Source of the DNA: Halioglobus japonicus
Lineage (GTDB): Bacteria; Pseudomonadota; Gammaproteobacteria; Pseudomonadales; Halieaceae
Direction: 5' to 3'
Assembly (NCBI RefSeq): GCF_001983995.1
Contig: NZ_CP019450.1
Span: 3,658,001-3,722,000, forward strand
DNA: 64,000 bases
Every line of letters starts with the position of its first letter. Position 1 is the first letter of the stretch. The position numbers were made by a program, and so were the translations under genes. The notes beneath the pieces were generated by a model. That model made no database searches. It was not told the DNA's origin and was given only the letters and a program-made list of their open reading frames with translations. Below, piece after piece: positions 7,038-16,180 of the stretch.

Positions 7038-9800
7038 CTAACCTTTTATCTCAAGGTTTTGTCCGGTCAATTCATTGATTTGGCCAACCAGTGCACGGAA
7101 ATTAAATGGTTTGCCCATATAGCCGTTACAGCCTGCTTCCTCGGCGAGGGCGCGATGCTTGGCCCCGGTGCGTGAGGTCACCATAATCACCGGCAGGTGC
7201 CCGTATCGGCTCGATTCGCGAATTTCCCGCAGCGTCTGGATGCCGTCTTTAACGGGCATCTCCACGTCCAGCAGAATGATGTTCGGCAGCCGATCCGTGC
7301 TGTTAAGCCACTCGATCGCAAGCGCGCCGTTCTCGGCCGTCTCGGTCTCCGCACCTACGCCACCCAGCTGGCTCGTCGCGACCATTCGCTGGGTACGGGA
7401 GTCATCAACGACCAGTGCAAAGACGCCATCTACCACTTCCTGCGGCGCCGGGGGTACCGGTTCTGCGGGCTCTGCTACAGCCACAGCGGGCTCAGTCTGC
7501 CCACCGAGTGATTGCATGGCAACTGCCTGCTGCTCAAGCAACGCCTCGGCGCTGGCGTTATTGCGACTGGCCTGAGCGATGAGTTCCGCAAGACCATCCA
7601 GCTCTCCCTGCAATGCCGGGTTCTGCTCTGCGTAGATAAGACTCCGCAGTGTGCCCAGTCGCGCCTCGATGGCGACAAACAGGTCGGTTGTTGCTGCGCG
7701 CAGATCCGTTTCCTGGGCTGTAAGCGCCTGCATCTCGCCGAGTTCGGCCGGCGCCGCAGATTCATCCGCCATAGGCTCAGGCACCGGGGGTGCTTCTGGC
7801 GACGCTGTATCCGCCTCCTCCGGCAATTCGAGAGCTTCCTCCACGACAACAGCGGCCTCAGCGCTATGCTCTTCGGGCATCGCCGCATAAGGGAAGACAT
7901 TGCCGATATCACAGCGATTGGCTTTGATAGCCGCAACACCCTGGGCAGCGGCTTCCTGCCAGGCGCGCATTATCCTGAAGTAATCCGGGGCCAGGTCGCC
8001 GGTGGGGGCGGGCAGGCCTTCAAACAGAATTTCGTAGTTCTCCATCAAAGTGCCGAACCCGGCAAGGCCAACACCATTGGAGATGCCCTTCAAAGTATGC
8101 AGAATGCGGGCGATTTCCGCTGTGGGTGCGTCGCCGTCAAGCTCGGCCTCCCAGGCGTTCAGTATCTGCGCCAGCGCGGCCACTTCGGAGGTACCCTCCT
8201 CCGCAAACGCGTCGAGGAAATTTTCCAGTACATTGGCGCCTTCGGGGGCGCGCGGAATAAAGGACAGATGCGCCGGTATGCACCAGGCAGCATCCTGAGG
8301 TGCCGCAGCCGCGACTGCAGGCTGTTGTGGTTCCGGCTCCGGTTCTGGCTTCGCAACAAACGTGGGTTCAGGCGCAGTCTCTACAGCGGATGACTCAGCT
8401 GCAGGCTCTGCCGCCGCCAAATCATCGCCGCCGTCGAACTCGTCAAACAGGGCATCGATATCGGTATCTTCTTGCCCTGGTTCCCAACCACTGGGCGCGA
8501 GATCGGCATCGAGATCGTCGTCGAGAATGCTCTCTTCAAATACATTGTTATCGACAGCGCGCAACACCGGCGGGGTATCGATTTCAATAACCCCCCTCTC
8601 CCCACTTTCGCGGAACAGGTTGTTACAGATCTCGCCGCTGTCCATCCAGCACAGACGCAGGAAAATGGCGTCGCGCTGCGTGTCGGTCAATTCGGCGAGA
8701 CTGGCAGGGATGGCAGTGAAGATATCCATCACCCGGGCATAGTCCTGCTGCTGGGCCAGGTTGGCACTGGATTCGTCCGTGGCCATGGAGAAATCCGCGT
8801 AGACCGAGTCTGCCGGGCGGCCCATGGCCACCAGTCGTGCTCCCAGGGCCATGTTGAGCTCTTCCATCAGCGGTGCAATCAGCGGCGTGACCGCCGCCAA
8901 AATGCTCTCGCCCAACTCGGCCACTTCCTGAATTTCTTCGGGCAGGTCTACCGGCTCGTCGGGCTCTACATCAACCACCGGCTCCATGGCGACCAGTTCC
9001 AGGCCTCCAATATCACCCTGTGCTTCACCTAATTCACCGCCGGCAACGAGGTAGTCATCAAAGGCCTCGTCATCGACAGGCGCCGGATTCTCGGCAATAT
9101 AGTCCTCTACTGAATCGGCTGCAGGCTCTGTCTCCGTAGCGGCTGACTCGACCTCATCTACCTGCTCCACGGCGGATTCAGTGACTTGCACCGCGGGGGC
9201 CAGCGTCTCAGGTTCAGTGGCAGCGGGTGCTGCCTCAACAGGCTCGGTCACATTTACGGGCGCCACAGCCTCGACAGGCTCTGCTGCCACAGGCGCCGGT
9301 GCCGCGTCGACTTGATCGCCGCGCTTGACGCGTTTGACCTTCAGATAGGTTTCACCGATATCATCGTCATCTTCCAGACCGAGAATATCGTCACCATCCT
9401 GTACATCGATCTTGCCCTCAAACACCCCCACGTCCCCGTCGCGGGAGAAATCAAGGGCCATAACCTCTTCAATCTCGAGGTCTTCACTCAGGCTCTCATC
9501 CATCGAGTCGCGGTAGATATCGCTGGACGCTCCGTCCGAGGACATGACCACTTCCTCGCCGACGTAGGCGTCAAACGAATCGGCGCCATCCTTGCCACGC
9601 TGCATTGGACGCGCAGCAATCTCAGCCTCAAATGCGCTGAGAGACATATCCACGGGGTCCTGGCGATCGACGACAAACAGCTTCTCAGTCGGCTCGTCTT
9701 TGTCGAGCTCGTCCATCAACCAGAGGACCATCGCCTCCTGAGCGCTGTCCAGGCCATCCGCCGCATCCTGCGACCCGACTTTGTTCTCATCAGTATGCAC
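7038..9800 (-). CDS. acidic Hpt and response-regulator protein without kinase core (Chp-like)
   Basis: A 920-residue protein with three parts. The first, roughly 1-540, is extremely acidic and low-complexity, with many Pro-Val-Glu-Ala stretches. The second is a histidine phosphotransfer domain with HTLKG (His568). The third is a C-terminal receiver domain (about 795-915) with the DD pair of VVDDSRTQ, phosphoacceptor Asp845 in LLDVEMP, and GKPF lysine. ChpA/PilL-type chemosensory kinases end in the same Hpt...receiver order, but here no dimerisation, HATPase or CheW domain lies between. Start is a GTG with GGAAGGAG seven bases upstream. It follows the ChpA-N-like gene by 29 bases. Likely a phosphorelay component needing a kinase encoded elsewhere. 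Confidence 0.8.
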   Translation of the reverse strand: MHTDENKVGSQDAADGLDSAQEAMVLWLMDELDKDEPTEKLFVVDRQDPVDMSLSAFEAEIAARPMQRGKDGADSFDAYVGEEVVMSSDGASSDIYRDSMDESLSEDLEIEEVMALDFSRDGDVGVFEGKIDVQDGDDILGLEDDDDIGETYLKVKRVKRGDQVDAAPAPVAAEPVEAVAPVNVTEPVEAAPAATEPETLAPAVQVTESAVEQVDEVESAATETEPAADSVEDYIAENPAPVDDEAFDDYLVAGGELGEAQGDIGGLELVAMEPVVDVEPDEPVDLPEEIQEVAELGESILAAVTPLIAPLMEELNMALGARLVAMGRPADSVYADFSMATDESSANLAQQQDYARVMDIFTAIPASLAELTDTQRDAIFLRLCWMDSGEICNNLFRESGERGVIEIDTPPVLRAVDNNVFEESILDDDLDADLAPSGWEPGQEDTDIDALFDEFDGGDDLAAAEPAAESSAVETAPEPTFVAKPEPEPEPQQPAVAAAAPQDAAWCIPAHLSFIPRAPEGANVLENFLDAFAEEGTSEVAALAQILNAWEAELDGDAPTAEIARILHTLKGISNGVGLAGFGTLMENYEILFEGLPAPTGDLAPDYFRIMRAWQEAAAQGVAAIKANRCDIGNVFPYAAMPEEHSAEAAVVVEEALELPEEADTASPEAPPVPEPMADESAAPAELGEMQALTAQETDLRAATTDLFVAIEARLGTLRSLIYAEQNPALQGELDGLAELIAQASRNNASAEALLEQQAVAMQSLGGQTEPAVAVAEPAEPVPPAPQEVVDGVFALVVDDSRTQRMVATSQLGGVGAETETAENGALAIEWLNSTDRLPNIILLDVEMPVKDGIQTLREIRESSRYGHLPVIMVTSRTGAKHRALAEEAGCNGYMGKPFNFRALVGQINELTGQNLEIKG

Positions 9801-9829
9801 GTTGCTTCTCCTTCCGCGCAGCGGCCGGG

Positions 9830-12244
9830 TTAGTGGCCCAGAGGCTCAACAACCGAGCTATCGGATGCGCTTGCCGATGCCTGATCGTCTATCTGGGGAA
9901 GCGTGCCAGCGAGATCTTCACCGGCGCCACTGGCCATCCGGAAACAGCGGTCTGTGAGCTCACGTGTGCGGGTAACATCGAAGCTGGTGCCATCTTTGTA
10001 CGAAGCCACCAGCACGGGAAGTTCATTAACGACATCGTCCATCAACAGTTTCAGGCTTTCACCGACTTCGAGGTCGCCATCGAGGACGCGGTCTAGCATG
10101 TCCTGTACCGCCCAGCCCAACTCACCGAGAATGTTCGCACCGACTGCGCGCCCATTACCTTTGAACGTATGGAAGTGCCGGCGAATATCGCGCAGTACGT
10201 CCTGATCGTCGGGCGTTTCCAGCCAACGCGGGGTGAGCGTGGAAATTTCCGCGACAATCTCCTCGGATTCCTCGATAAATACCTCGCGAAACTCCGGCGG
10301 AATATCTGCGTCTTCCACATAGTTCTTGGGCTCGGCCCAGCTGCCTTCGACAACCTCGGCTCCAGATGACAGCTTGGCCGCAAATTCGTCGAGTTCGGCA
10401 GCGCGCTGACGAGCAATCGCAAGCATGTGCTCGGTATCATCCAGCGGGTCAATCACCGAACGCTGCAGGTGCAGCTCAAGCTGGGCAAAAGCCTCGGCAA
10501 AGCAGCGGAAGGCGTCATCTTCACGCACCTCACCGGCTTTGCTGGCGGCGCGCAGCCACCCGGAGCAGCGGTCGATGATGCTTGCCTCTTCTTCCATACC
10601 CGCAAATCCCAGTGCGCCGGCGATCTCGTCCAGCAATTCCAGGGACAGGTCTATCGCCTTGCGATCGGGCAGGGTTTCCTGCTCATTGAGGAAGACTCTG
10701 GAGAGCTCCAATAAGCGATCGACGTCCGCCTCACCGGCGTCGGCCTGGCGCACTGCCTCGCGCAGTTCTTCATAGCCCTGATCGGTCTTGTTAAGGTGTC
10801 GATTCAGGGCGACCGTGAGGCGCAGCAATGCCGCGTCATCCTTGGGTTTGCGCGCCAGGGCACTGGCCAGTTCCTTGCGGCGCAGGATCTGGTGCATGTA
10901 GTTTTCCACCAGTCCCATGTGATTGAAGGTGGCAGCGACGACACTTTCGCGCAGCTCAAATTCACGACTGGAGAACGAACTGCCCAGGCCGTGCTCCAAC
11001 TTGTGCTCGATATCCAGTTTAACGTCGACAATACCGCGAATAATGTCGCTGATTGCCTGGGTAAGCTGTTCCGGTGATTCGTTGAAATCGCCGCGATACA
11101 GCTTCTCGAGACGCCCCTGCACACCGTGCAGTGAGTCTGCATGGACCATCTGGCCGGCTGCTTCAAGGCGGTATTGGGTGGCCTCAATGCCCACCAGAGC
11201 AGTGTTATCCAGTTCACGGCCGTCGCCACGCTTGGCTTCCTCGGCGAGATCGTGGGTATTCAGGTGGTCGACCACCGTATTGAGCTGATCCAGCGCCGAA
11301 CTCAACGCCGTCACCAGCGCATCGGCATGAATCAGGTTGCCATTAGCATCGCTTAGCGTGTTCTCGGAAATACCAAAAATGCCGCGAATTCGACCGATAT
11401 GTACCGGCCGCGCCTTGCAGGCAGCAATGTAGTACAGCATCTGTTGCAGCGTCGCCTGGTAATCCATGTTGGGGTCGATAGCCGCGCCATTCTCGCGGGC
11501 ATACTTGATCGTAAAGGCGCCGGTCTTGAAAATCTGGGCAATGCATTCGTCGGGCACAATCAGGCCACCAGCAACGCCCTCACAAATGCCGATCATCGTC
11601 AGCCAGAAGCGCTCCGGCTCGGTGCCGACAAAAAGGGTTTGCATGCGGCGGGAAATCCGCGCCACCGTCTTCATGCTTTCCTTCACATTTTTGCGGCGCA
11701 GGGCCATCTTGGCCATTTCCAGGTACAGGGCCAGCATGACGTTGGCGCGCTCGCGAATTTCCTCGTCCGCAGCGGGCTGTCCGCCCACGGTAATACCTGC
11801 ATTTTCAGGTATTTCCATGTGGAAGAAGTAGGCCGGCGGACGGGGACGTTCGCCCAGCCAGCGGCGCATATCATTCACGTGTTGTTCGAGTCCCTGACCG
11901 GAGTCTGCGCGGGCGTTCTGGGCGTGGGCAAAGTAGGCAGGTAATACCTTGAGCGCCTGCATAAGGCCACCCATGGTGAGCTTGCGCCGCTCTCCGGTGA
12001 CCTTGTCCTTGTACAGGTAGTTGAGGCTGCGCTCCATCTCCAGCGTGAGCATTTCCCCCTTGCGCATACCCAATGCCCGCAGGGTGGAGGTAATCTGGTG
12101 CACGGCCCACATGCATTGCAGGAGCGGGCGCTTGTTGGACGGGTCATTGCTGTAGTCCACCAGGGACGCCTCAGCATTCTCCGCCTGCTTATTCATCAGG
12201 CCGACGACCCATTTTAGGGCTACGATGTCAGTTTTGCTGGCCAC
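9830..12244 (-). CDS. ChpA N-terminal-like Hpt protein without kinase core
   Basis: About 804 residues. The N-terminus (VALKWVVGLMNKQAENAEAS and the following helical region) resembles the N-terminal module of ChpA, the large kinase of type IV pilus chemosensory systems. An Hpt domain with HFHTFKGNGRAVG (His692) sits near the C-terminus. No HATPase, dimerisation or CheW domain is present, and the protein stops shortly after the Hpt. I place the start at GTG 12244, with GGAGG seven bases upstream; a TTG at 12250 is too close to that site. It lies 90 bases downstream of the PilG-like gene and 29 bases upstream of the acidic Hpt-receiver gene. Confidence 0.75.
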   Translation of the reverse strand: MASKTDIVALKWVVGLMNKQAENAEASLVDYSNDPSNKRPLLQCMWAVHQITSTLRALGMRKGEMLTLEMERSLNYLYKDKVTGERRKLTMGGLMQALKVLPAYFAHAQNARADSGQGLEQHVNDMRRWLGERPRPPAYFFHMEIPENAGITVGGQPAADEEIRERANVMLALYLEMAKMALRRKNVKESMKTVARISRRMQTLFVGTEPERFWLTMIGICEGVAGGLIVPDECIAQIFKTGAFTIKYARENGAAIDPNMDYQATLQQMLYYIAACKARPVHIGRIRGIFGISENTLSDANGNLIHADALVTALSSALDQLNTVVDHLNTHDLAEEAKRGDGRELDNTALVGIEATQYRLEAAGQMVHADSLHGVQGRLEKLYRGDFNESPEQLTQAISDIIRGIVDVKLDIEHKLEHGLGSSFSSREFELRESVVAATFNHMGLVENYMHQILRRKELASALARKPKDDAALLRLTVALNRHLNKTDQGYEELREAVRQADAGEADVDRLLELSRVFLNEQETLPDRKAIDLSLELLDEIAGALGFAGMEEEASIIDRCSGWLRAASKAGEVREDDAFRCFAEAFAQLELHLQRSVIDPLDDTEHMLAIARQRAAELDEFAAKLSSGAEVVEGSWAEPKNYVEDADIPPEFREVFIEESEEIVAEISTLTPRWLETPDDQDVLRDIRRHFHTFKGNGRAVGANILGELGWAVQDMLDRVLDGDLEVGESLKLLMDDVVNELPVLVASYKDGTSFDVTRTRELTDRCFRMASGAGEDLAGTLPQIDDQASASASDSSVVEPLGH

Positions 12245-12333
12245 TACCAAACCTCCGGTTTTCCTTTTTTTTTGCGGACTATGGGCCGCTTATCTTTATA
12301 GGTACTGCTGGTGCACGCGGGCTTCAGGCTTTT

Positions 12334-12750
12334 TTAGACTGAGGCAATTTTTCGCTGTCGGGTATGGGTGTAAATCAACCGACGGAGCACACTCTCCGGC
12401 GGAATCTTGGTCACGTGAGCGGTAGCGCCGCGGGCCTGCCCCTTGGCAATATCAAAAATACCATCCGAGGAAGACAGCATAACCACAGGGGTATCGCGGG
12501 TGGCTTCTGCGTTTCGGATCAGGGTACAGGTTTGATACCCGTCCAGCTCTGGCATGGTGATATCCAGGAAAATCAGGTCGGGTTTGAAGCGACGCAGCAT
12601 GCCCAGAGCCTTGTAGCCGTCCTCGGCGGACTCTACCTCGCAGCCCATTCCCTTCAGCGTGTGGGACATCATCATCCTGATGGTCTTGGCGTCATCAACA
12701 ATGGCGATTTTTACGCCGCTGATGTCCATTTCTTCAGTTTGTTCGCTCAT
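12334..12750 (-). CDS. PilG-like response regulator
   Basis: A 138-residue single-domain receiver: AIVDDAKTIRMMM acidic pair, phosphoacceptor Asp63 in FLDITMPELDGYQTC, VVMLSSSDG and TKIP near the lysine position. The IRMMM...GYQTC pattern is typical of PilG, the twitching-motility receiver phosphorylated through ChpA. It is the first gene of the minus-strand operon. A GAGGGCAAAA ribosome binding site precedes the ATG. The rest of a classical pilGHIJK-chpA cluster is not present here. Confidence 0.75.
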   Translation of the reverse strand: MSEQTEEMDISGVKIAIVDDAKTIRMMMSHTLKGMGCEVESAEDGYKALGMLRRFKPDLIFLDITMPELDGYQTCTLIRNAEATRDTPVVMLSSSDGIFDIAKGQARGATAHVTKIPPESVLRRLIYTHTRQRKIASV

Positions 12751-12948
12751 TTTTGCCCTCAGTTTTATTCGTTACTGTGAGTCAGATACATGGGTTGTCG
12801 TCACAGTATTGAGAGAGGGGGCGCTCCCAGCAACAAAAATCTGCAGTTTTCTCCAGAAAGGAGCAGTTTCTGTGATGCACTCCACATCCCCCCTGAAAAG
12901 AGGCCCAGGCACAAGATGTTGTGGTATTGAGTGAAATGCCCGGTGGGG

Positions 12949-13562
12949 CTATTCGACGGGAAACATATAGTTTCTGAAAGGCTCCAGATGACCGGGCTGA
13001 AAGTCCTGCAACTCGTAGATATTAAACTTGTGCATCAGCGTCAGACAGCGCTGAAACGCCTTGTCGGCGTCGTAGGCTGAGGGGGCAATCCCGTATTCAT
13101 CGGTCAATTGCGCAAAAATCAGCGATGCAATCTCGCGCCGGGCCTGGTCCTGCCGATACATGCTGGCATTCACAGGGGATGACACCACCGGCGAGCCGTA
13201 GATCAGGAATGCCTCCCAGCGGCTCACATCCTGCGCCTCATCCATTTGCGCCAGCAAAAACGACACCATATTCCTCAAATCCAGTGGCGGCGGCAGAATG
13301 TCCTTCTGCAGCCACTTGCGCACTTCCGTCTCGCGCCAGCAGCTATTAATGCCCAACACGGCCAGCACCCGCCCCTCCGCCTGCGCCGGAACGACGCCAG
13401 AGAGATCCCAGAGCATATTCAACCGGGCGGAAAACCCCAGGCTGGCGGGCAGTGCCTCCTGGGCCAACTGTTCGAACTGGGACGCCAGCTCTTCCGGCGA
13501 TCGCTGGGAGCGGGCCGGCGCCCGGGGGCTGGGTGGGTCTTGGATTCGTGGGGCATGCTCAT
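12949..13562 (-). CDS. hypothetical protein (probable 204 aa, frame interrupted by a one-base deletion)
   Basis: In the sequence as given, this frame can only start at a TTG at 13467 (172 residues). However, the frame reads naturally further upstream (QDPPSPRAPARSQRSPEEL). The upstream gene's stop overlaps an ATG at 13562 in ATGA fashion, but in another frame. Adding one base to the G4 run at 13550-13553 joins that ATG to the frame and gives about 204 residues. The protein is soluble and helical, with no recognised domain. Tight coupling to the dead enhancer-binding-protein gene suggests they work together. Function unknown. Confidence 0.6.
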
Positions 13563-16129
13563 GCTTCCTGCAAAATTTGTTTTAGCCGCTTTTGATAAGT
13601 AGGCGTAGAGACCCCCATGATTCTGGCGCGGTCGGCGACGCTGATCTCATCGCACTGCTGCAGTACCAATCCCAGCAGCAATTCCTCGGCAAACTGTTGG
13701 GGCACATGCTCGCCTGGCACCGCTTCGAGAATCCACTGACGCACCAGGCTGCGCGAATCCTCCCATAGCAAACTGGTCTCACGCTCTCGCTCTCGCGCCT
13801 CAATTTTCGGCATCCAGCGGCCAATATTGCGCGTGCGGGTCTGGAGAAACTGCGCCGTTCCACGGGTGTCACCGCCAAAGCGCTCCAGTGCCGCCAGCAC
13901 GATTTCATCGTCAAGCCAGGCACCGAGTGGCCGAATCACCCCGTGCTCGAGACTGCTCGCCAGGGCCTTGGCCAGTGCGGCTCGCATCTCCTCCAGCGCA
14001 GATGGCGCATACTCCTCCGGCTCTGCCGCGGATTCTTCCTGCAGCACTTCCAGGAAAGGCCTGGGAGCCCCGCTGACCGCACTGCCATCAGCGCTGATGC
14101 CCGCGAAGACACCGAGGTCCACCGGGGTGACCCATTCATTCTCAGTGCGCCCCAACGCCTCTCGAACCATGTCGCGCATTTCGCTGATATTACCCGGCCA
14201 GCGGTACTGCTGCAGGGCCTGCTCGGCATCTGCCGTAAAGCCCAGTACCCGCCGATCCAGATGTTCAGCTTCCTGCTCGAGAATTTTGTGCGCCCATCGC
14301 AGCACGGCACGACCCCGGTCGCGCAAGGGCGGCACCTGGATGGGATAACCCGCAAACACCCCCGCCAGGCGTTCATCCAGCTCGCCGCGGTGCACCAGGG
14401 CCTCGAGACTCTCGGGAAAAAGGCCCACATAGCGTGCCTGGGGCAGGTAGTGACTGCCCCGCTCGCCCGTCAACGTCCGGGTAGACAGAATACGAGCCAG
14501 GCGACCCTGGGTCTCGGCGTGAAGTAAATGAGGCGACTTGAATACCAGCGTACGGCCCGCGCTGGCCTCCAGTGCCTGGACAATATTACGCAGAGCGTCC
14601 GCCCTGCTGCGATAGGCGCGACAATCGAGCCAAAGGATATCCGCGGCGGCGCCACCTGCTTCGGTATTGATCACCTGGGCGACGTACATTTTGCCTGTGC
14701 CGCGGGCACCGATAACCGCCACGGGCATATCTACGCCGGCCAGGAACACAGCCTGGTCTATCGCGCCTTCCATGTTATCGAGCACATAGCCCTCGATGCC
14801 CTTCTCCATTTCTCTGGCCAGGGGCTTGTCTTCAGCAGCTTCGTCCACCATGGAAGCCGGACCCAACTTGCCGCCCAGAGTGACGCCAAGATAGTGTTGG
14901 ACCGAGGGCGAAGGTCGGAAGGCATCCACACAATCCGGCTCTGCCAGCAATGCGATACAACCCCAAGGTTGCCCCGCGCCGCGCAATGCCACCAGGGCCG
15001 CCCGCTGCTCCGGAAGCTCCAATATGTCGCGCCCCTGCAGCTGCACGGCACTCACGCCTCGCAGCACCCGCCGCAGCTGGGAGGGCAGCCGTGAAGAAGG
15101 CAGCTCGACCGCTCCCTCGCTGGCCTGGCGATAGGCGGCGCTGATACTGAGTTTGCCCGTGGCATCCCACTGTGCCAGGGCCGCCACATGCAGACCGCGC
15201 TGACTCACCAGCAGCGCCAGCACCCGGGCGACGGCCTCCTGGGCAGACATGGCTTCTACCTGCATGCCAACCAATCGGCGCAAGACCACAGTAGCATCTA
15301 CATCAGGGCGGCGATCGGGGAATGCCCCGGCGGCATTCAATGCTCGCGCAGCCTGGCCTTGCTGATCCCAGGGACTGGCAAAGCGGATACGCTCCTCAGG
15401 TGTCGACTGGGCGTGAAGCAGGGCTCCGTTGGCCGCCAGCAAGGCATCCAATGAGCCCTGTTCCCGGCGCTGTTGGGCCAGGCCGATACTGGCCCGCGCC
15501 ACCCTCGCCCCGGAGTTCATCTGTTCCAGCCGCTGGTGCAGGTGTGACAAAAGTGCCCGGCTGATATCCAGCGCACTTTCCGGTGTCAGCCCACGCAATA
15601 ACAGGGTCAATGTGGCTCCCGCCGGCAGACCGAGCCAATCCTCATCCCGCAGCACCTGCTGCAGGCCGCTGCGCAAGTCCATCATCAGTCGCTCGGTTTC
15701 CACCGCCCCCCAACTGGGACTGAACTCGAGATGGTCGATACCGAGTACGGCAACCACATCATCGCCGGTAACTGACTCCAGTTCGAGCAGCGCATTATCC
15801 AGTTCCAGCTCGCGCAGAAACAGAAGCAGTGCAGGCTCTCCCGCAAACCACTCCGGGACCGCCATGCCACCGACGACGCATTCACTCTGCGTGCCACTGC
15901 CGACAATCATGGGAGACAATGCGGCGCCAGCCCCCGCTTCCAGAGCCTGGGTAACAACAGCCGTGCAGTTTGGAGAGACAATCAGGGCATCGCGCCAGTC
16001 GCGGCCTACTCTTTCCTCACCCGTGGGATTGGGCAACGCGCCTTCGATGGCCAACACCTGGCCGCTGGCACGGGAGATGACCACCAGTGTGGTATTCAGA
16101 TCGGTCAGTTTTGTTGTTGTGTCCGACAT
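13559..16129 (-). CDS. degenerate sigma-54 activator-like AAA protein with GGDEF-like and GAF-like regions
   Basis: 856 residues. Residues about 110-240 look like a GGDEF fold that has lost its motif (LPAGATLTLLL where RLGGDEF is expected). About 280-400 is GAF-like. The AAA region has an intact Walker A (GARGTGK, Lys480), but the Walker B acidic pair is replaced (TLVFKSPHLL, Lys531-Ser532), the GAFTGA sigma-54 contact loop is absent, and the arginine-finger segment is altered. The YRWPGNISEM motif remains. Two helix-turn-helix-like stretches follow, the last ending LKQILQEA. It therefore probably neither hydrolyses ATP normally nor activates sigma-54, and may act as a nucleotide-binding scaffold or repressor-type regulator. 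It overlaps the following unknown gene. Confidence 0.7.
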   Translation of the reverse strand: MSDTTTKLTDLNTTLVVISRASGQVLAIEGALPNPTGEERVGRDWRDALIVSPNCTAVVTQALEAGAGAALSPMIVGSGTQSECVVGGMAVPEWFAGEPALLLFLRELELDNALLELESVTGDDVVAVLGIDHLEFSPSWGAVETERLMMDLRSGLQQVLRDEDWLGLPAGATLTLLLRGLTPESALDISRALLSHLHQRLEQMNSGARVARASIGLAQQRREQGSLDALLAANGALLHAQSTPEERIRFASPWDQQGQAARALNAAGAFPDRRPDVDATVVLRRLVGMQVEAMSAQEAVARVLALLVSQRGLHVAALAQWDATGKLSISAAYRQASEGAVELPSSRLPSQLRRVLRGVSAVQLQGRDILELPEQRAALVALRGAGQPWGCIALLAEPDCVDAFRPSPSVQHYLGVTLGGKLGPASMVDEAAEDKPLAREMEKGIEGYVLDNMEGAIDQAVFLAGVDMPVAVIGARGTGKMYVAQVINTEAGGAAADILWLDCRAYRSRADALRNIVQALEASAGRTLVFKSPHLLHAETQGRLARILSTRTLTGERGSHYLPQARYVGLFPESLEALVHRGELDERLAGVFAGYPIQVPPLRDRGRAVLRWAHKILEQEAEHLDRRVLGFTADAEQALQQYRWPGNISEMRDMVREALGRTENEWVTPVDLGVFAGISADGSAVSGAPRPFLEVLQEESAAEPEEYAPSALEEMRAALAKALASSLEHGVIRPLGAWLDDEIVLAALERFGGDTRGTAQFLQTRTRNIGRWMPKIEARERERETSLLWEDSRSLVRQWILEAVPGEHVPQQFAEELLLGLVLQQCDEISVADRARIMGVSTPTYQKRLKQILQEA

Positions 16130-16180
16130 GCCCGGCAGTATAGGGGAAACTCACCACCGGGAGATAGTTTCAGCCACTGG

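Noticed and set aside
7512..8393. A 293-codon plus-strand frame opposite the Hpt-receiver gene
   Set aside because: It covers the Hpt domain coding region on the opposite strand, and its translation is Arg/Gln/Gly-rich without domain features.
9186..9330. Apparent short repeats in the acidic region of the Hpt-receiver gene, considered as a CRISPR-like or satellite array
   Set aside because: They are irregular in length and correspond to low-complexity Pro-Val-Glu-Ala coding sequence, with no spacer structure.
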